From positions 2,604,001-2,668,000 of the forward strand of contig NZ_WKJO01000001.1 in the NCBI RefSeq assembly GCF_009674605.1: a stretch of 64,000 bases of DNA, given 5' to 3'. Position 1 is the stretch's first letter. Each line of letters starts with the position of its first letter. Below the pieces are notes generated by a model. The model made no database searches and was not told the DNA's origin. It worked only from the letters and a program-made list of their open reading frames with translations. This document shows positions 16,865-25,645 of this stretch, piece by piece. Source of the stretch: Haloferax litoreum (GTDB taxonomy: Archaea; Halobacteriota; Halobacteria; Halobacteriales; Haloferacaceae). Position numbers and translations under genes: made by a program.

Positions 16865-17232
16865 TCCAGACGTGCGATGGCCGCGGCGAGGTCGCCGTCT
16901 TCGGCCTCGAGTGCTTCGCGCGCGTCGTCCTTCGAGACGCCGGCACGTTGTGCGACGATTTCGATGTCGGACTCCGGAATCGCCCCGTCTGCCTCGTCGC
17001 TCTCGGCTTCGTCGTCACCGGCACCGAGTTCGCGCGTCTCGGGTTCGCCGACGATTTGGTAGGTCTCTTGGCCCTGCGCGTCCATGCGCGTGACCTGCGC
17101 GTCCGAGAAGACGAGTTCCTCGTCGGCCGTCTTGATGACGACTTCCTCGGCGTCTAACTCGGTGACGTCGATACCCATCTGCTTCATCATCTGCTTCATC
17201 TTTCGCGGGTTCATCCCGCCGCCTCCAAACAT
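16861..17232 (-). CDS. nac: Nascent polypeptide-associated complex protein
   Basis: 123 residues from the ATG at 17232; a TTG further upstream is in frame but the family begins [20 protein letters not shown]. The NAC domain (residues 18-75, [20 protein letters not shown]) is followed by an acidic linker and a C-terminal UBA domain ([19 protein letters not shown], about 88-123). It homodimerises and shields nascent chains at the ribosome exit. It is translationally coupled to trmI. Confidence 0.93.
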   Translation of the reverse strand: MFGGGGMNPRKMKQMMKQMGIDVTELDAEEVVIKTADEELVFSDAQVTRMDAQGQETYQIVGEPETRELGAGDDEAESDEADGAIPESDIEIVAQRAGVSKDDAREALEAEDGDLAAAIARLE

Positions 17233-17322
17233 ACCCGAAGGGTCGGGGTCGCCTCTCAAAAGCGTGGCGAACGTCGCTGGCGACGTGTCTGCGAATCCGA
17301 CCCTCCTCGGAGTCTGAATGCG

Positions 17323-17991
17323 TCACTCCAGACGAGAACTGACCGCGAGTCCGTTCCCGACGGGGAGGACGATGGTCTCGTACCGCGGGTCGGCACGGAC
17401 AGCGTCCAGATAGGCCGCGATGCCGCGCGTGTCGTCGTTCGTGCCATCGAGTGCTTGCGCGGTTCCGTCTCCCCACTCGACGAGGGCGCCGAAGTCGATG
17501 GGGCCGCGCATCACGTTGTCGGCGACGACGATGCCACCGACGGCGACCCGGTCGCGAATCACGTCGAACGCCTCGGCGTAGCGGTGTTTCTGGTGGTCGA
17601 ACAGCACGAGGTCGAACTCGCAGTCGACGGACTCGACCAGTTCGAGTGCGTCACCTTCGAGGAACGTCGTCCTGTCGGCGAGTCCGGCGCGTTCGAGGAA
17701 GTCGCGTGCCATGTCGAGTTCCTCGGGGTCGTGCTCGGTCAAGAACAACTCTGCCTCGTCGGTCATCCCTTTGGCGAACCACGTCGCCGAGTACCCGAAC
17801 CCGGACCCGAACTCGAAGAGTCGGGTCGCGCCAGCCAGTTGGGCGAGAAAGCGCAAGACTCCGCCCGCTTCGGGGCCGATGATTGGGAACCCGTGTTCGG
17901 CGGCGTACGCTGCCATCTCGACTTGCACCTCGTCGTGGTCGGGTGCGGTGGCGGTGAGGAAGCGCTTGGTCTCGTCGGTGAGGATATCCAT
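17323..17991 (-). CDS. SAM-dependent O-methyltransferase
   Basis: 222 residues from ATG 17991; the longer frame upstream has no family resemblance. The SAM motif LFEFGSGFGYSATWFA lies at about residues 52-67, then FLTEHDPEELDMARDFLERAG, DLVLFDHQKHRYAEAF and VADNVMRG; the last two hold the metal-binding acidic residues of the catechol-O-methyltransferase-like family. It would methylate a hydroxyl on a small aromatic or similar acceptor, not identifiable from sequence. It lies 90 bases upstream of nac on the same strand and might be in the same transcript. Confidence 0.85.
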   Translation of the reverse strand: MDILTDETKRFLTATAPDHDEVQVEMAAYAAEHGFPIIGPEAGGVLRFLAQLAGATRLFEFGSGFGYSATWFAKGMTDEAELFLTEHDPEELDMARDFLERAGLADRTTFLEGDALELVESVDCEFDLVLFDHQKHRYAEAFDVIRDRVAVGGIVVADNVMRGPIDFGALVEWGDGTAQALDGTNDDTRGIAAYLDAVRADPRYETIVLPVGNGLAVSSRLE

Positions 17992-18165
17992 ACGAACAGA
18001 GGGTCGGCATCGCGGATAAAGTTCGACATCCTGTTGACGTGAACGCCCGATTACGTCCTCTGTCACCCCTGCGTTCGGGGGACACCCCGTGGTACTGAGA
18101 CGTCTCTGTGTGGCCAGTCGCACCGACGCTGGCAAACGTTACCGTCCACGTGTATCCCGCCTACG

Positions 18166-18171
18166 CTTAAG
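18166..18171 (+). promoter_or_regulatory. Box A of the methylmalonyl-CoA mutase gene
   Basis: CTTAAG centred 28 bases before the ATG at 18196, consistent with a leaderless mRNA. Confidence 0.6.
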
Positions 18172-18195
18172 TCACGCCGTCTCTCATCTTCGTCC

Positions 18196-19872
18196 ATGTT
18201 TGATCCCGACGAACTCGACCAGATTCGGGAGGCCAAAGCCGAGTGGGAGGAGGAGACACTCTCGCCGACGCTCGACCGGTTCGGGGAACGAAAAGACGAG
18301 TTCACGACCGACACGGGTGGAAACGACGTCGAACGACTGTACACACCTGCCGACGCCGACGTCGATTACGAGGAGGACATCGGGTTCCCCGGCGAGAAAC
18401 CGTACACGCGCGGCGTGTATCCGACGATGCACCGTGGGCGACTCTGGACGATGCGCCAGTACGCCGGATTCGGCACCGCCGCCGAGACGAACGAGCGATT
18501 CCGGTACCTCATCGACAACGGGTCGTCGGGACTCTCGCTCGCGTTCGACCTCCCGACGCAGATGGGGTACGACTCCGACGCGACGATGGCCGCCGGCGAA
18601 GTCGGCAAGTCGGGCGTCGCTATCGACAGTCTCCACGACATGGAGACGGTCTTCGAGGGCATCGACCTCGGCGACGTCTCCACGTCGATGACCATCAACG
18701 CGCCCGCTTCGGTGCTTCTGGCGATGTACGTCGCACTCGGCGACAAACAGGGCGTTCCGCGCGAACAACTGCGTGGGACCATCCAGAACGACATCCTGAA
18801 AGAGTACATCGCGCGCAACCTCTACATCTACCCGCCCGAACCGTCGATGCGTCTCATCACGGACATCTTCGAGTTCTGCGCACAGGAGACGCCGAAGTTC
18901 AACACGATATCTATCTCCGGCTACCACATCCGCGAGGCGGGTTCGACGGCGGCACAGGAAGTCGCGTTCACGCTCGGCGATGGCATCCAGTACGTCCAAG
19001 CCGCAGTCGACGCCGGCCTCGACGTAGACGACTTCGCGCCGCAACTGTCGTTCTTCTTCAACGCGCACAACAACATCCTCGAAGAAGTCGCGAAGTTCCG
19101 CGCCGCCCGCCGCATGTGGGCGACGATTATGGAAGAACGCTTCGGCGCGGAGAACCCCAAGTCGATGCAACTGAAGTTCCACACCCAGACGGGTGGGTCG
19201 ACACTCACCGCTCAGCAAGTCGAGAACAACGTCGTTCGCGTCGCCTATCAGGCCCTGGCGGCGGTCCTCGGTGGCACCCAGTCGCTCCACACGAACGGGA
19301 AAGACGAGGCGTTGTCGCTACCGACTGAGAAATCCGTTCGGACGGCGCTCCGAACACAGCAGATTCTCGCCCACGAGTCCGGTGCGGCCGACACTATCGA
19401 CCCACTCGCAGGAAGTTACTACGTCGAAGCCCTTACCGACGAAATCGAGGCGGAAGCGTTCGACCTGCTCGACGAAGTCGACGAACGCGGAGGGATGCTC
19501 GACGCCATCAAGAACCAGTGGGTTCAGCGGGAGATTCAGGACGTCGCCTACGAACGCCAGCGTGAAGTCGAGGCGGGCGAACGCGTCATCGTCGGCGTCA
19601 ACGAGTATCAGGTCGACGAGGAACCGAACCCGGACGTTCAGGAAGTCTCCGAAGAAGAAGAACAGAAACAGGTCGAGTCGCTCGAAGCGGTCAAAGACGA
19701 ACGCGACTCCGAAGCGGTCGAGCAAGCACTCGACGACGTGCGTGCCGCCGCGAACTCCGACGAGAACCTCCTCCCACCCATCGTCGAGGCGGTCAAGGCG
19801 TACGCGACGGTCGGCGAAATCTGCGGCGTCCTCCGCGAAGAGTTCGGCGAGTACGCCCCCGAGATGGCCTGA
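18196..19872 (+). CDS. mcmA1: Methylmalonyl-CoA mutase, large (catalytic) subunit
   Basis: 558 residues. The substrate-binding TIM barrel is clear: [55 protein letters not shown] and [17 protein letters not shown]. The protein ends at about the point where the B12-binding domain of single-chain mutases would begin, so this is the split archaeal type that needs a separate small cobalamin-binding subunit; none is seen in the window. It converts (R)-methylmalonyl-CoA to succinyl-CoA and pairs functionally with the epimerase at 21329. A glutamate- and glutamine-rich stretch lies near residue 480-490. A hairpin terminator follows the stop directly. Confidence 0.92.
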   Translation: MFDPDELDQIREAKAEWEEETLSPTLDRFGERKDEFTTDTGGNDVERLYTPADADVDYEEDIGFPGEKPYTRGVYPTMHRGRLWTMRQYAGFGTAAETNERFRYLIDNGSSGLSLAFDLPTQMGYDSDATMAAGEVGKSGVAIDSLHDMETVFEGIDLGDVSTSMTINAPASVLLAMYVALGDKQGVPREQLRGTIQNDILKEYIARNLYIYPPEPSMRLITDIFEFCAQETPKFNTISISGYHIREAGSTAAQEVAFTLGDGIQYVQAAVDAGLDVDDFAPQLSFFFNAHNNILEEVAKFRAARRMWATIMEERFGAENPKSMQLKFHTQTGGSTLTAQQVENNVVRVAYQALAAVLGGTQSLHTNGKDEALSLPTEKSVRTALRTQQILAHESGAADTIDPLAGSYYVEALTDEIEAEAFDLLDEVDERGGMLDAIKNQWVQREIQDVAYERQREVEAGERVIVGVNEYQVDEEPNPDVQEVSEEEEQKQVESLEAVKDERDSEAVEQALDDVRAAANSDENLLPPIVEAVKAYATVGEICGVLREEFGEYAPEMA

Positions 19873-19895
19873 GTCACGGTACCAACCTCCGTGAC
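19873..19895 (+). terminator. Hairpin terminator after mcmA1
   Basis: Perfect 7-base arms GTCACGG and CCGTGAC begin at the first base after the stop, followed by AAAACGTAAC and an AT-rich stretch. Confidence 0.6.
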
Positions 19896-20142
19896 AAAAC
19901 GTAACTAATTTTATACTTTCACTCGGCTAAGAAGACTTATTATCGACCCCCGAGTGGCCGATAACGAGGATTGACGATGCCTCTTACTGGATTCTGACCC
20001 CCCGTCACACGCCCGGTCGCTCCCGCGTCTATCGCGGCTTCCACTACTTCAGCGGCGCACAGCCGTGCGGCCGGCGCGTCGTGGGGCATCTCACATTCGA
20101 GAGCCCCCGGTATCGTATCCGACTGTCCCCACCAGAACACAG

Positions 20143-20427
20143 ATGTCACGAAGACACCTCCGACACTCTCGTACCGTCTCCGACTACCCCCCAACCCACC
20201 ACAAACCCGCGCCCTCGTTTACGGTGCAGGCTATCGTGCTGGCCCTCGCCGCCGGTGTGGTCGTAGTCGCTAGCTACCCCGTGCTGTCGCTGGTCGCTAC
20301 GACTGCGCTCGTCGGCCTCGTGGCCGCCGCTCGCGTCCTCGTTGCTCGCATCGAGCGCTCGTCGATGAAGGTTGCCGTCCCCGGGTTCCCCGTCGAAGTC
20401 ACCGTCGCGCGTACGACGCGCGACTGA
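20143..20427 (+). CDS. Hypothetical small membrane protein
   Basis: 94 residues from ATG 20143. The first 30 residues are polar and basic (MSRRHLRHSRTVSDYPPTHH), then one long hydrophobic stretch (about residues 31-68, VQAIVLALAAGVVVVASYP and LSLVATTALVGLVAAARVLV) suggests two tight helices. The C-terminus MKVAVPGFPVEVTVAR may be a short strand pair outside the membrane. I do not recognise a family. No good box A lies directly upstream, so expression is uncertain. Confidence 0.5.
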   Translation: MSRRHLRHSRTVSDYPPTHHKPAPSFTVQAIVLALAAGVVVVASYPVLSLVATTALVGLVAAARVLVARIERSSMKVAVPGFPVEVTVARTTRD

Positions 20428-20593
20428 GTCGACAGTGACTCGCCGCTGACGCTCGGCCCTCCACACGCCCGCTGACGCCCAGTCCGCCACAGTCTCCGCC
20501 GATGCTCGGCCCTCCTCCCTCCGGTTCGCCCCGCGTTCCACCGCTTCAGCCCTCCACCTCACCTGTTTTTTTACTGCCCACCGACGAGACGCC

Positions 20594-20917
20594 TCACTCG
20601 CCGACGCTCGGGTGGCCGAGTCGACGGCGGAGGACACGCACTCCTGTCGCGACGAGCATCGCCTGTACGTATCCGAACACCACGAGCGCCGAGTAGAATA
20701 CTGTGTTCTCGCCGACTCCGAATTCGTTGAACGCGAGTGTATCGAGGAAGAACGCGGCGGCTAACGCCGGGAAGTCGACAATCCACACCTCTTTCGGGAG
20801 CACGCCGACGAACCCAGCACCCCACGCGAGAACGAGGACGACGAACACGGCGAGTGTCTCCGGTGCCGTGGCCAGTCGAACTGCGCCACGAGCGAACCGG
20901 GTCGCGATGTCGCTCAC
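20594..20917 (-). CDS. Hypothetical membrane protein
   Basis: 107 residues with three hydrophobic segments (LAVFVVLVLAWGAGFVGVL, VDFPALAAAFFLDTLAFNEF, TVFYSALVVFGYVQAMLVA) and a basic C-terminus RVLRRRLGHPSVGE expected in the cytoplasm. No family recognised. It follows the YbjQ-like gene by 12 bases on the same strand, so the two probably share a transcript. Confidence 0.65.
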   Translation of the reverse strand: MSDIATRFARGAVRLATAPETLAVFVVLVLAWGAGFVGVLPKEVWIVDFPALAAAFFLDTLAFNEFGVGENTVFYSALVVFGYVQAMLVATGVRVLRRRLGHPSVGE

Positions 20918-20929
20918 GGTGAGTCTCGC

Positions 20930-21274
20930 TTACGCGACGTCTTGATTCGAATCGGACTCGTCTGCGAGCGTGACCGCCGTCCCGTACGCGAGAATCTCCG
21001 CCGCACCCTGTGCGACTTCTGCGGTGACGTACCGGACGCTGACGATGGCATCTGCACCCATCGACGCTGCTTCTTCTATCATCCGGTCTGTCGCTTCGTC
21101 GCGCGAGTCGGCCAAGAGACCAGTATACGACTTGAGTTCACCACCGACCACGTTTCGAAGTCCCTGCGTGATGTCACGGCCGACGTTTCGCGCTCGGACC
21201 GTATTTCCACGGACGGTTCCGAGGGATTCGGTAATCTCTCGGCCTGCGACAGTCTCAGTAGTGGTTACTATCAT
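20930..21274 (-). CDS. YbjQ/UPF0145-family heavy-metal-binding-domain protein
   Basis: 114 residues from ATG 21274. It begins MIVTTTETVAGREITESLG and continues GNTVRARNVGRDITQGLRNVVGGELKSYTGLLADSRDEA, then ADAIVSVRYVTAEVAQGAAEILAYGTAV, the classical YbjQ pattern. The family forms homopentamers and its function is still unclear despite the heavy-metal-binding name. It lies divergent from the methylmalonyl-CoA epimerase gene with a 54-base gap and upstream of a co-directed membrane-protein gene. Confidence 0.88.
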   Translation of the reverse strand: MIVTTTETVAGREITESLGTVRGNTVRARNVGRDITQGLRNVVGGELKSYTGLLADSRDEATDRMIEEAASMGADAIVSVRYVTAEVAQGAAEILAYGTAVTLADESDSNQDVA

Positions 21275-21328
21275 GACAGTACCAACGAATCGTCTGGGTT
21301 TATCCGTTGCGCCCGTAGAGTTGTTGGC

Positions 21329-21712
21329 ATGCACTTCGACCACATCGGAATCGCCACGCCGGACGCCGCCGGGTTGGCCGCGTTGTTCGAGGAATTGTTC
21401 GACGCGCCGGTGGCCCACGAGGAGACGTTCGACGGGATGACCGTCGTCTTCCTCGAACTCGAAGACGGGTACTTCGAACTGCTCGAACCCCACGAAGATG
21501 GCGCGATTGGGAAGTTCCTCGAGAAGAACGGTGCTGGTATCCACCACGTCGCACTCGAAACCGACGACATCGAGGGCGCACTCCAAACCGCCCGTGACGC
21601 GGGTATCACGCTCATCGACGAGGAACCGCGCCCGGGTGCGTGGGGACACGACGTCGCGTTCCTCCATCCGAAATCGACTGGCGGCGTACTGGTCGAGTTC
21701 GTCTCCCATTAG
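21329..21712 (+). CDS. mce: Methylmalonyl-CoA epimerase
   Basis: 127 residues of the glyoxalase/VOC fold. The start MHFDHIGIATPD and the second half GIHHVALETDD give the metal-binding histidines, and VLVEFVSH ends with the metal glutamate. It interconverts (S)- and (R)-methylmalonyl-CoA, supplying the mutase encoded at 18196, so propionyl-CoA-type carbon can reach succinyl-CoA. The ATG is close to the divergent YbjQ gene; both promoters must fit in 54 bases. The epimerase assignment rests on the motif match and the mutase nearby. Confidence 0.88.
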   Translation: MHFDHIGIATPDAAGLAALFEELFDAPVAHEETFDGMTVVFLELEDGYFELLEPHEDGAIGKFLEKNGAGIHHVALETDDIEGALQTARDAGITLIDEEPRPGAWGHDVAFLHPKSTGGVLVEFVSH

Positions 21713-21799
21713 CCTCAATCGCCGCCCTCCACGGCAGTCACACCCCGAACCTTCCGGCGACACGAGGACGACCCGAACTCCGATTCACGGAGGTCTCTG

Positions 21800-23764
21800 A
21801 TGACCGAAGATACGACAGACGACAACACCCCGACGAGACAGGCACTCTCGGGCACGATGCGCGATTGGCTTTCGCACCGTGTCGCGACGACGCCAGACCA
21901 CCGAGCGCTCATCTACGCACCGACCGGTGACTCGTGGACGTTCCGCGAACTCGATTCGCTCGTCTCCGAGACTGCGGGGCAACTCGCTGCACTCGGCGTC
22001 AAAGCCGGCGACCACCTCGGCGTCCTCCTCGAACCGGGAGTCGAATACGTTCGTCTCATCCACGCCGCAGGACGCCTCGGAGTCACGCTCGTCCCACTCA
22101 GCGAACGTCTGACGCCGGGCGAAGTCGCTCGAAACCTCGAAATCGCCGACGTGACTGCGCTCGTCTGCGGCGACTCGACAGAGTCCACTGCCGTCGAAGC
22201 GACAGTCGACGTCCCTGTCGTCTCAGTCGACGAACCGCGCTGGGAGGGCGTCATCAACCTCTCGTCGATAGCACCGAAGAGTACCACGCCAGCCCAGTGG
22301 AACCTCTCAGATACGATGTTGCTCCTGTTCACCTCGGGGACGACGGGGACACCGAAGGCGGTTCGACTCACGATGGGGAACGTACTCGCGAACGCCGTCG
22401 CCTCGTCGTTCAGACTCGGCCTCTCCCCCGGTGACCGCTGGTTGGTCACGCTCTCGTTGCACCACATGGGTGGCATCGGGCCGATTCTCCGGAGTCCACT
22501 GTACGGGACGACCATCGTCCTCCGTGACGGATTCGACGCAGGCGGTGCAGCCGACGACATCGGTAAGTACGACGTGACGGGTGTCTCCGTCGTACCGACG
22601 ATGCTCAAACGGATGCTCGACAGTCGAGGGACGCTCTCGGATTCGCTCCGCGTCGTCCTTCTCGGTGGCGCGCCTGCCTCCGAAGAACTCGTCGAACGAT
22701 GCCGGAACTACTCGGTCCCGGTGTACCCAACCTACGGGATGACCGAGACGGCCTCACAGATTGCGACTGCGACGCCCCGTGAGGCGTTCTCGTCTATCGG
22801 AACCGTCGGACGCCAACTCTTCTTCGTGGACCTCGACATCGTGAACGACGACGGGACTCTCGTCGAACCGGGGACCGCCGGTGAAATCGTCGTCTCCGGA
22901 CTCACGGTCTCACCGGGATACTACGGGGACCCCGAGGCGACTGCCGACGCGTTCACCGACGCCGGTCTCCGAACGGGGGACATCGGATACCGGGACGACG
23001 ACGGCCTCCTGTACGTGCTCAACCGCAAGGACGACCGTATCATCACCGGCGGCGAGAACGTCGACCCCGGCGAAGTCGTCCACGTCCTCCGCCAGTACCC
23101 CGCCATCGACGATGCAGTCGTCCTCGGCATCCCCGACGCAGAGTGGGGCGAACGCGTGAGTGCGCTCGTCGTTCTCTCCGACCCGGAGATGCGACTCGAC
23201 CGGTCCGCGCTTGACGCGTTCTGCCGCGAACACCTTGCCGGATTCAAAGTCCCGCGCCTCGTCGAACCGACCGACGAACTTCCACGGACCGTCTCGGGGA
23301 CTATCGACCGAGAAAAGGTCCGAGAGCGCTTGCAGGCTTCCCAACCGGTCACGGAAGCAGAACCCGAGTGGACCGGTGACCCGCAGGGCGACGGTGCTAT
23401 CGGGGCTGACCCAACCGTCGTCGCCGACGCCGAACGTGGCGACGAAGAAGACGCAGAAGAGCGTGAACCAACTCCTGCCGACGAATCGGACGAACCCGAA
23501 CCCGCAGGCGTGACCGAGTCGACGAACTCACGCGACTCTCAGGGCAACGAAAGCGACGTCCCGGACGAGGACGACGACAAGGAGGGCCCAGAAGACTCTG
23601 CCGACGAGTCTGAGATGACAGACGACGGTGGCATCGACGCCAGCGACGACAGTGAAGGTGGCAGTGGCGGGGCCGACGGTGGCAGTGACGGGGACGCAGA
23701 CGCCGGTGGCAATGATGGGGACGCAGACGCCGAGGCGAGGACGACGCACCACGACGAGGAATGA
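21800..23764 (+). CDS. menE: O-succinylbenzoate-CoA ligase-like AMP-forming enzyme with long acidic tail
   Basis: 654 residues. The first 515 or so form an adenylate-forming ligase: LLLFTSGTTGTPKAVRLTMG (P-loop, about residue 173-192), YPTYGMTETASQIATATP, GLRTGDIGYRDDDGLLYVLNRKDDRIITGGENVDP and the C-terminal lysine in LPRTVSGTIDREKVRE. This best fits MenE of menaquinone synthesis, though other small CoA ligases look alike. The last 130 residues are a D/E/G/S-rich tail with DNA-level tandem repeats, not part of the fold. GGAGGT lies six bases before the ATG. It may be transcribed with mce upstream. Confidence 0.82.
   Translation: MTEDTTDDNTPTRQALSGTMRDWLSHRVATTPDHRALIYAPTGDSWTFRELDSLVSETAGQLAALGVKAGDHLGVLLEPGVEYVRLIHAAGRLGVTLVPLSERLTPGEVARNLEIADVTALVCGDSTESTAVEATVDVPVVSVDEPRWEGVINLSSIAPKSTTPAQWNLSDTMLLLFTSGTTGTPKAVRLTMGNVLANAVASSFRLGLSPGDRWLVTLSLHHMGGIGPILRSPLYGTTIVLRDGFDAGGAADDIGKYDVTGVSVVPTMLKRMLDSRGTLSDSLRVVLLGGAPASEELVERCRNYSVPVYPTYGMTETASQIATATPREAFSSIGTVGRQLFFVDLDIVNDDGTLVEPGTAGEIVVSGLTVSPGYYGDPEATADAFTDAGLRTGDIGYRDDDGLLYVLNRKDDRIITGGENVDPGEVVHVLRQYPAIDDAVVLGIPDAEWGERVSALVVLSDPEMRLDRSALDAFCREHLAGFKVPRLVEPTDELPRTVSGTIDREKVRERLQASQPVTEAEPEWTGDPQGDGAIGADPTVVADAERGDEEDAEEREPTPADESDEPEPAGVTESTNSRDSQGNESDVPDEDDDKEGPEDSADESEMTDDGGIDASDDSEGGSGGADGGSDGDADAGGNDGDADAEARTTHHDEE
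23657..23731 (+). repeat. Tandem 27-base repeat in the menE tail
   Basis: Two adjacent 27-base units (23678-23704, 23705-23731) differ at two positions and encode GGSDGDADA/GGNDGDADA; a degenerate 21-base unit precedes them at 23657-23677. Confidence 0.8.
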
Positions 23765-23822
23765 ACGCGACGGCGCGTGTTCGATAATCAATAGCCCGCG
23801 TCTTGCCGGTTCCTGTCCAAAC

Positions 23823-23830
23823 AATCATTA
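23823..23830 (+). promoter_or_regulatory. Box A of the fatty-acid CoA ligase gene
   Basis: AATCATTA centred 27 bases before the ATG at 23853, in an AT-rich gap. Confidence 0.5.
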
Positions 23831-23852
23831 CGTTTTACGGCAACAGGGACGT

Positions 23853-25511
23853 ATGGTAGGTGCTACCAACCAGACACTTCGACCGTTTCTGTGGCGTGCA
23901 GGTAAACTCTTCCCGGACCGCGAAATCGTCTCCCGAACGTCCGAGGGCATAACGAGATACACGTATTCGGAGTACGAGGGGCGCGTCGCACAACTCGCGA
24001 ACGCCCTCGCAGATGCGGGTATCAGCGACGGTGACCGCGTCGCGACGTTCTGTTGGAATCACGACCGACACTTCGAGACGTACTTCGGTGTCCCGTCGAT
24101 GGGTGCGCAACTCCACACCATCAACCCACTTCTCCCGGACCACCACATCCAGTACATCGTCGAGAACGCAGAAGACCGCATCATCTTCGTCGACCCGTCG
24201 CTGGCACCGAAACTCGCCGGCGCAATCGACGAAGACGCCTTCGCCTCCGTCGAGCAGTTCGTCGTGATGGCGTCAGAGGTTCCCGACACGGACCTCGACC
24301 CAGTGACCGACTACGAGTCGTTCATCGGCGATTACTCCGACGAGTACGACTGGCCGGACCTGCCGGAAGACCAACCGGCGGGGATGTGTTACACCTCTGG
24401 GACTACGGGCAAGCCGAAAGGCGTCGAGTACTCCCAGCAGATGCTCTGGGCGCACACGATGGCGACGCTCCCGCAGGCGGGTCTCGACATCGGCGCAGAC
24501 GACGTCGTCATGCCCGTCGTGCCGATGTTCCACGTCAACGCGTGGGGACTCCCGTTCTCCATGACTGCCGCGGGTGCCAAACACGTCTACCCCGGCCCAT
24601 CGCCGACGCCGGAGGACCTCGCGAAACTCATCGAATCAGAGGGCGTGACGATGACCGCAGGGGTCCCGACTGTCTGGCTTGGCCTCCTCGAATATCTCGA
24701 CGAGCACGACACCGACATCTCGTCGCTCGAACGCATCGTCATCGGCGGCGCGGCGGCACCGAAGTCCGTCATCCGCCGCTTCGACGAAGAGTACGACGTG
24801 GAAGTCGTCCACGCGTGGGGGATGACCGAGATGTCGCCGGTCGGAACCGTCGCACACCTCAAACCCGGCATGGAGGACCTTCCGGCCGACGAACAGTACG
24901 AAAAGCGCGGCATGCAGGGGCTACTCGTCACCGGTCTGGAGATGCGCGTCGTCGACGACGACGGCAACGAAGTGCCGTGGAACGGCGAAGACTTCGGTGA
25001 ACTGTGGGTCCGTGGGCCGTGGGTCACGACGGAGTACTTCGAGCGCCCAGACGCGAACGAACAGGACTTCGAAGGTAACTGGCTGAAGACGGGCGACGTG
25101 GTGACCGTGGACGAAGATGGCTACGTCAAAATCGTCGACCGTGCGAAGGACGTCATCAAGTCCGGCGGTGAGTGGATATCGTCTGTCGAACTGGAGAACA
25201 CCATCATGGCGCACGACGGCGTCGCGGAAGCGACAGTCGTCGGCGTCCCCCACGAACGATGGCAGGAACGCCCCGTGGCGTTCATCGTCCCGAAGGCAGG
25301 GTCGGACGAAGACGAACTCAAGAGTGACGTCGTCGAACTCGTCCGCTCGGAGTTCCCCAAGTGGTGGACGCCCGACGAAGTCGTCTTCATCGAGGAAGTT
25401 CCGAAGACAGCGACGGGTAAGTTCGACAAGAAGGTGCTCCGCGACCAGTACGACGACTCCTCGCTCATCGAGGGGAAGACGCCCGACGAAGACGCCCCGT
25501 CCCAGAACTGA
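23853..25511 (+). CDS. Fatty-acid (medium/long-chain) CoA ligase
   Basis: 552 residues from ATG 23853; the open frame upstream is shadow of the menE tail. It starts ATNQTLRPFLWRAGKLFPD, as in AlkK/FadD-like ligases. Motifs: CYTSGTTGKPKGVEYS (P-loop, near residue 182), HAWGMTEMSPVGTVA, LKTGDVVTVDEDGYVKIVDRAKDVIKSGGEWIS and KTATGKFDKKVLR with the catalytic lysine. It activates fatty acids to acyl-CoA in the cytosol with ATP, feeding the acyl-CoA dehydrogenase encoded just downstream. Chain-length preference cannot be told from sequence. Confidence 0.88.
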   Translation: MVGATNQTLRPFLWRAGKLFPDREIVSRTSEGITRYTYSEYEGRVAQLANALADAGISDGDRVATFCWNHDRHFETYFGVPSMGAQLHTINPLLPDHHIQYIVENAEDRIIFVDPSLAPKLAGAIDEDAFASVEQFVVMASEVPDTDLDPVTDYESFIGDYSDEYDWPDLPEDQPAGMCYTSGTTGKPKGVEYSQQMLWAHTMATLPQAGLDIGADDVVMPVVPMFHVNAWGLPFSMTAAGAKHVYPGPSPTPEDLAKLIESEGVTMTAGVPTVWLGLLEYLDEHDTDISSLERIVIGGAAAPKSVIRRFDEEYDVEVVHAWGMTEMSPVGTVAHLKPGMEDLPADEQYEKRGMQGLLVTGLEMRVVDDDGNEVPWNGEDFGELWVRGPWVTTEYFERPDANEQDFEGNWLKTGDVVTVDEDGYVKIVDRAKDVIKSGGEWISSVELENTIMAHDGVAEATVVGVPHERWQERPVAFIVPKAGSDEDELKSDVVELVRSEFPKWWTPDEVVFIEEVPKTATGKFDKKVLRDQYDDSSLIEGKTPDEDAPSQN

Positions 25512-25598
25512 CTCGGCTATCGCGTCTCGACTTTTCTGTCCTCACCGTCGAGCAGAGTCACGACGCCCCTCTTACTCACAATGAATTAGTTTGAAGTT

Positions 25599-25620
25599 TA
25601 TACTGATTCCATACAGTATA
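25599..25620. promoter_or_regulatory. Inverted repeat overlapping the box A of the acyl-CoA dehydrogenase gene
   Basis: Perfect 7-base arms TATACTG (25599-25605) and CAGTATA (25614-25620) with an 8-base spacer, overlapping the GTTTATAC box A. A repressor bound here would block the basal factors. Confidence 0.6.
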
Positions 25621-25645
25621 TGCCTGTTCGACCCTACCAGTGGAT

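Noticed and set aside
20942-21329. An N-terminal extension of the epimerase by 129 codons
   Set aside because: The extension overlaps the YbjQ gene on the other strand, has many cysteines and arginines, and the conserved family start is at 21329.
23628-23852. N-terminal extension of the fatty-acid CoA ligase
   Set aside because: It is an alternative frame of the menE tail repeats; the promoter at 23823 and family N-terminus place the start at 23853.
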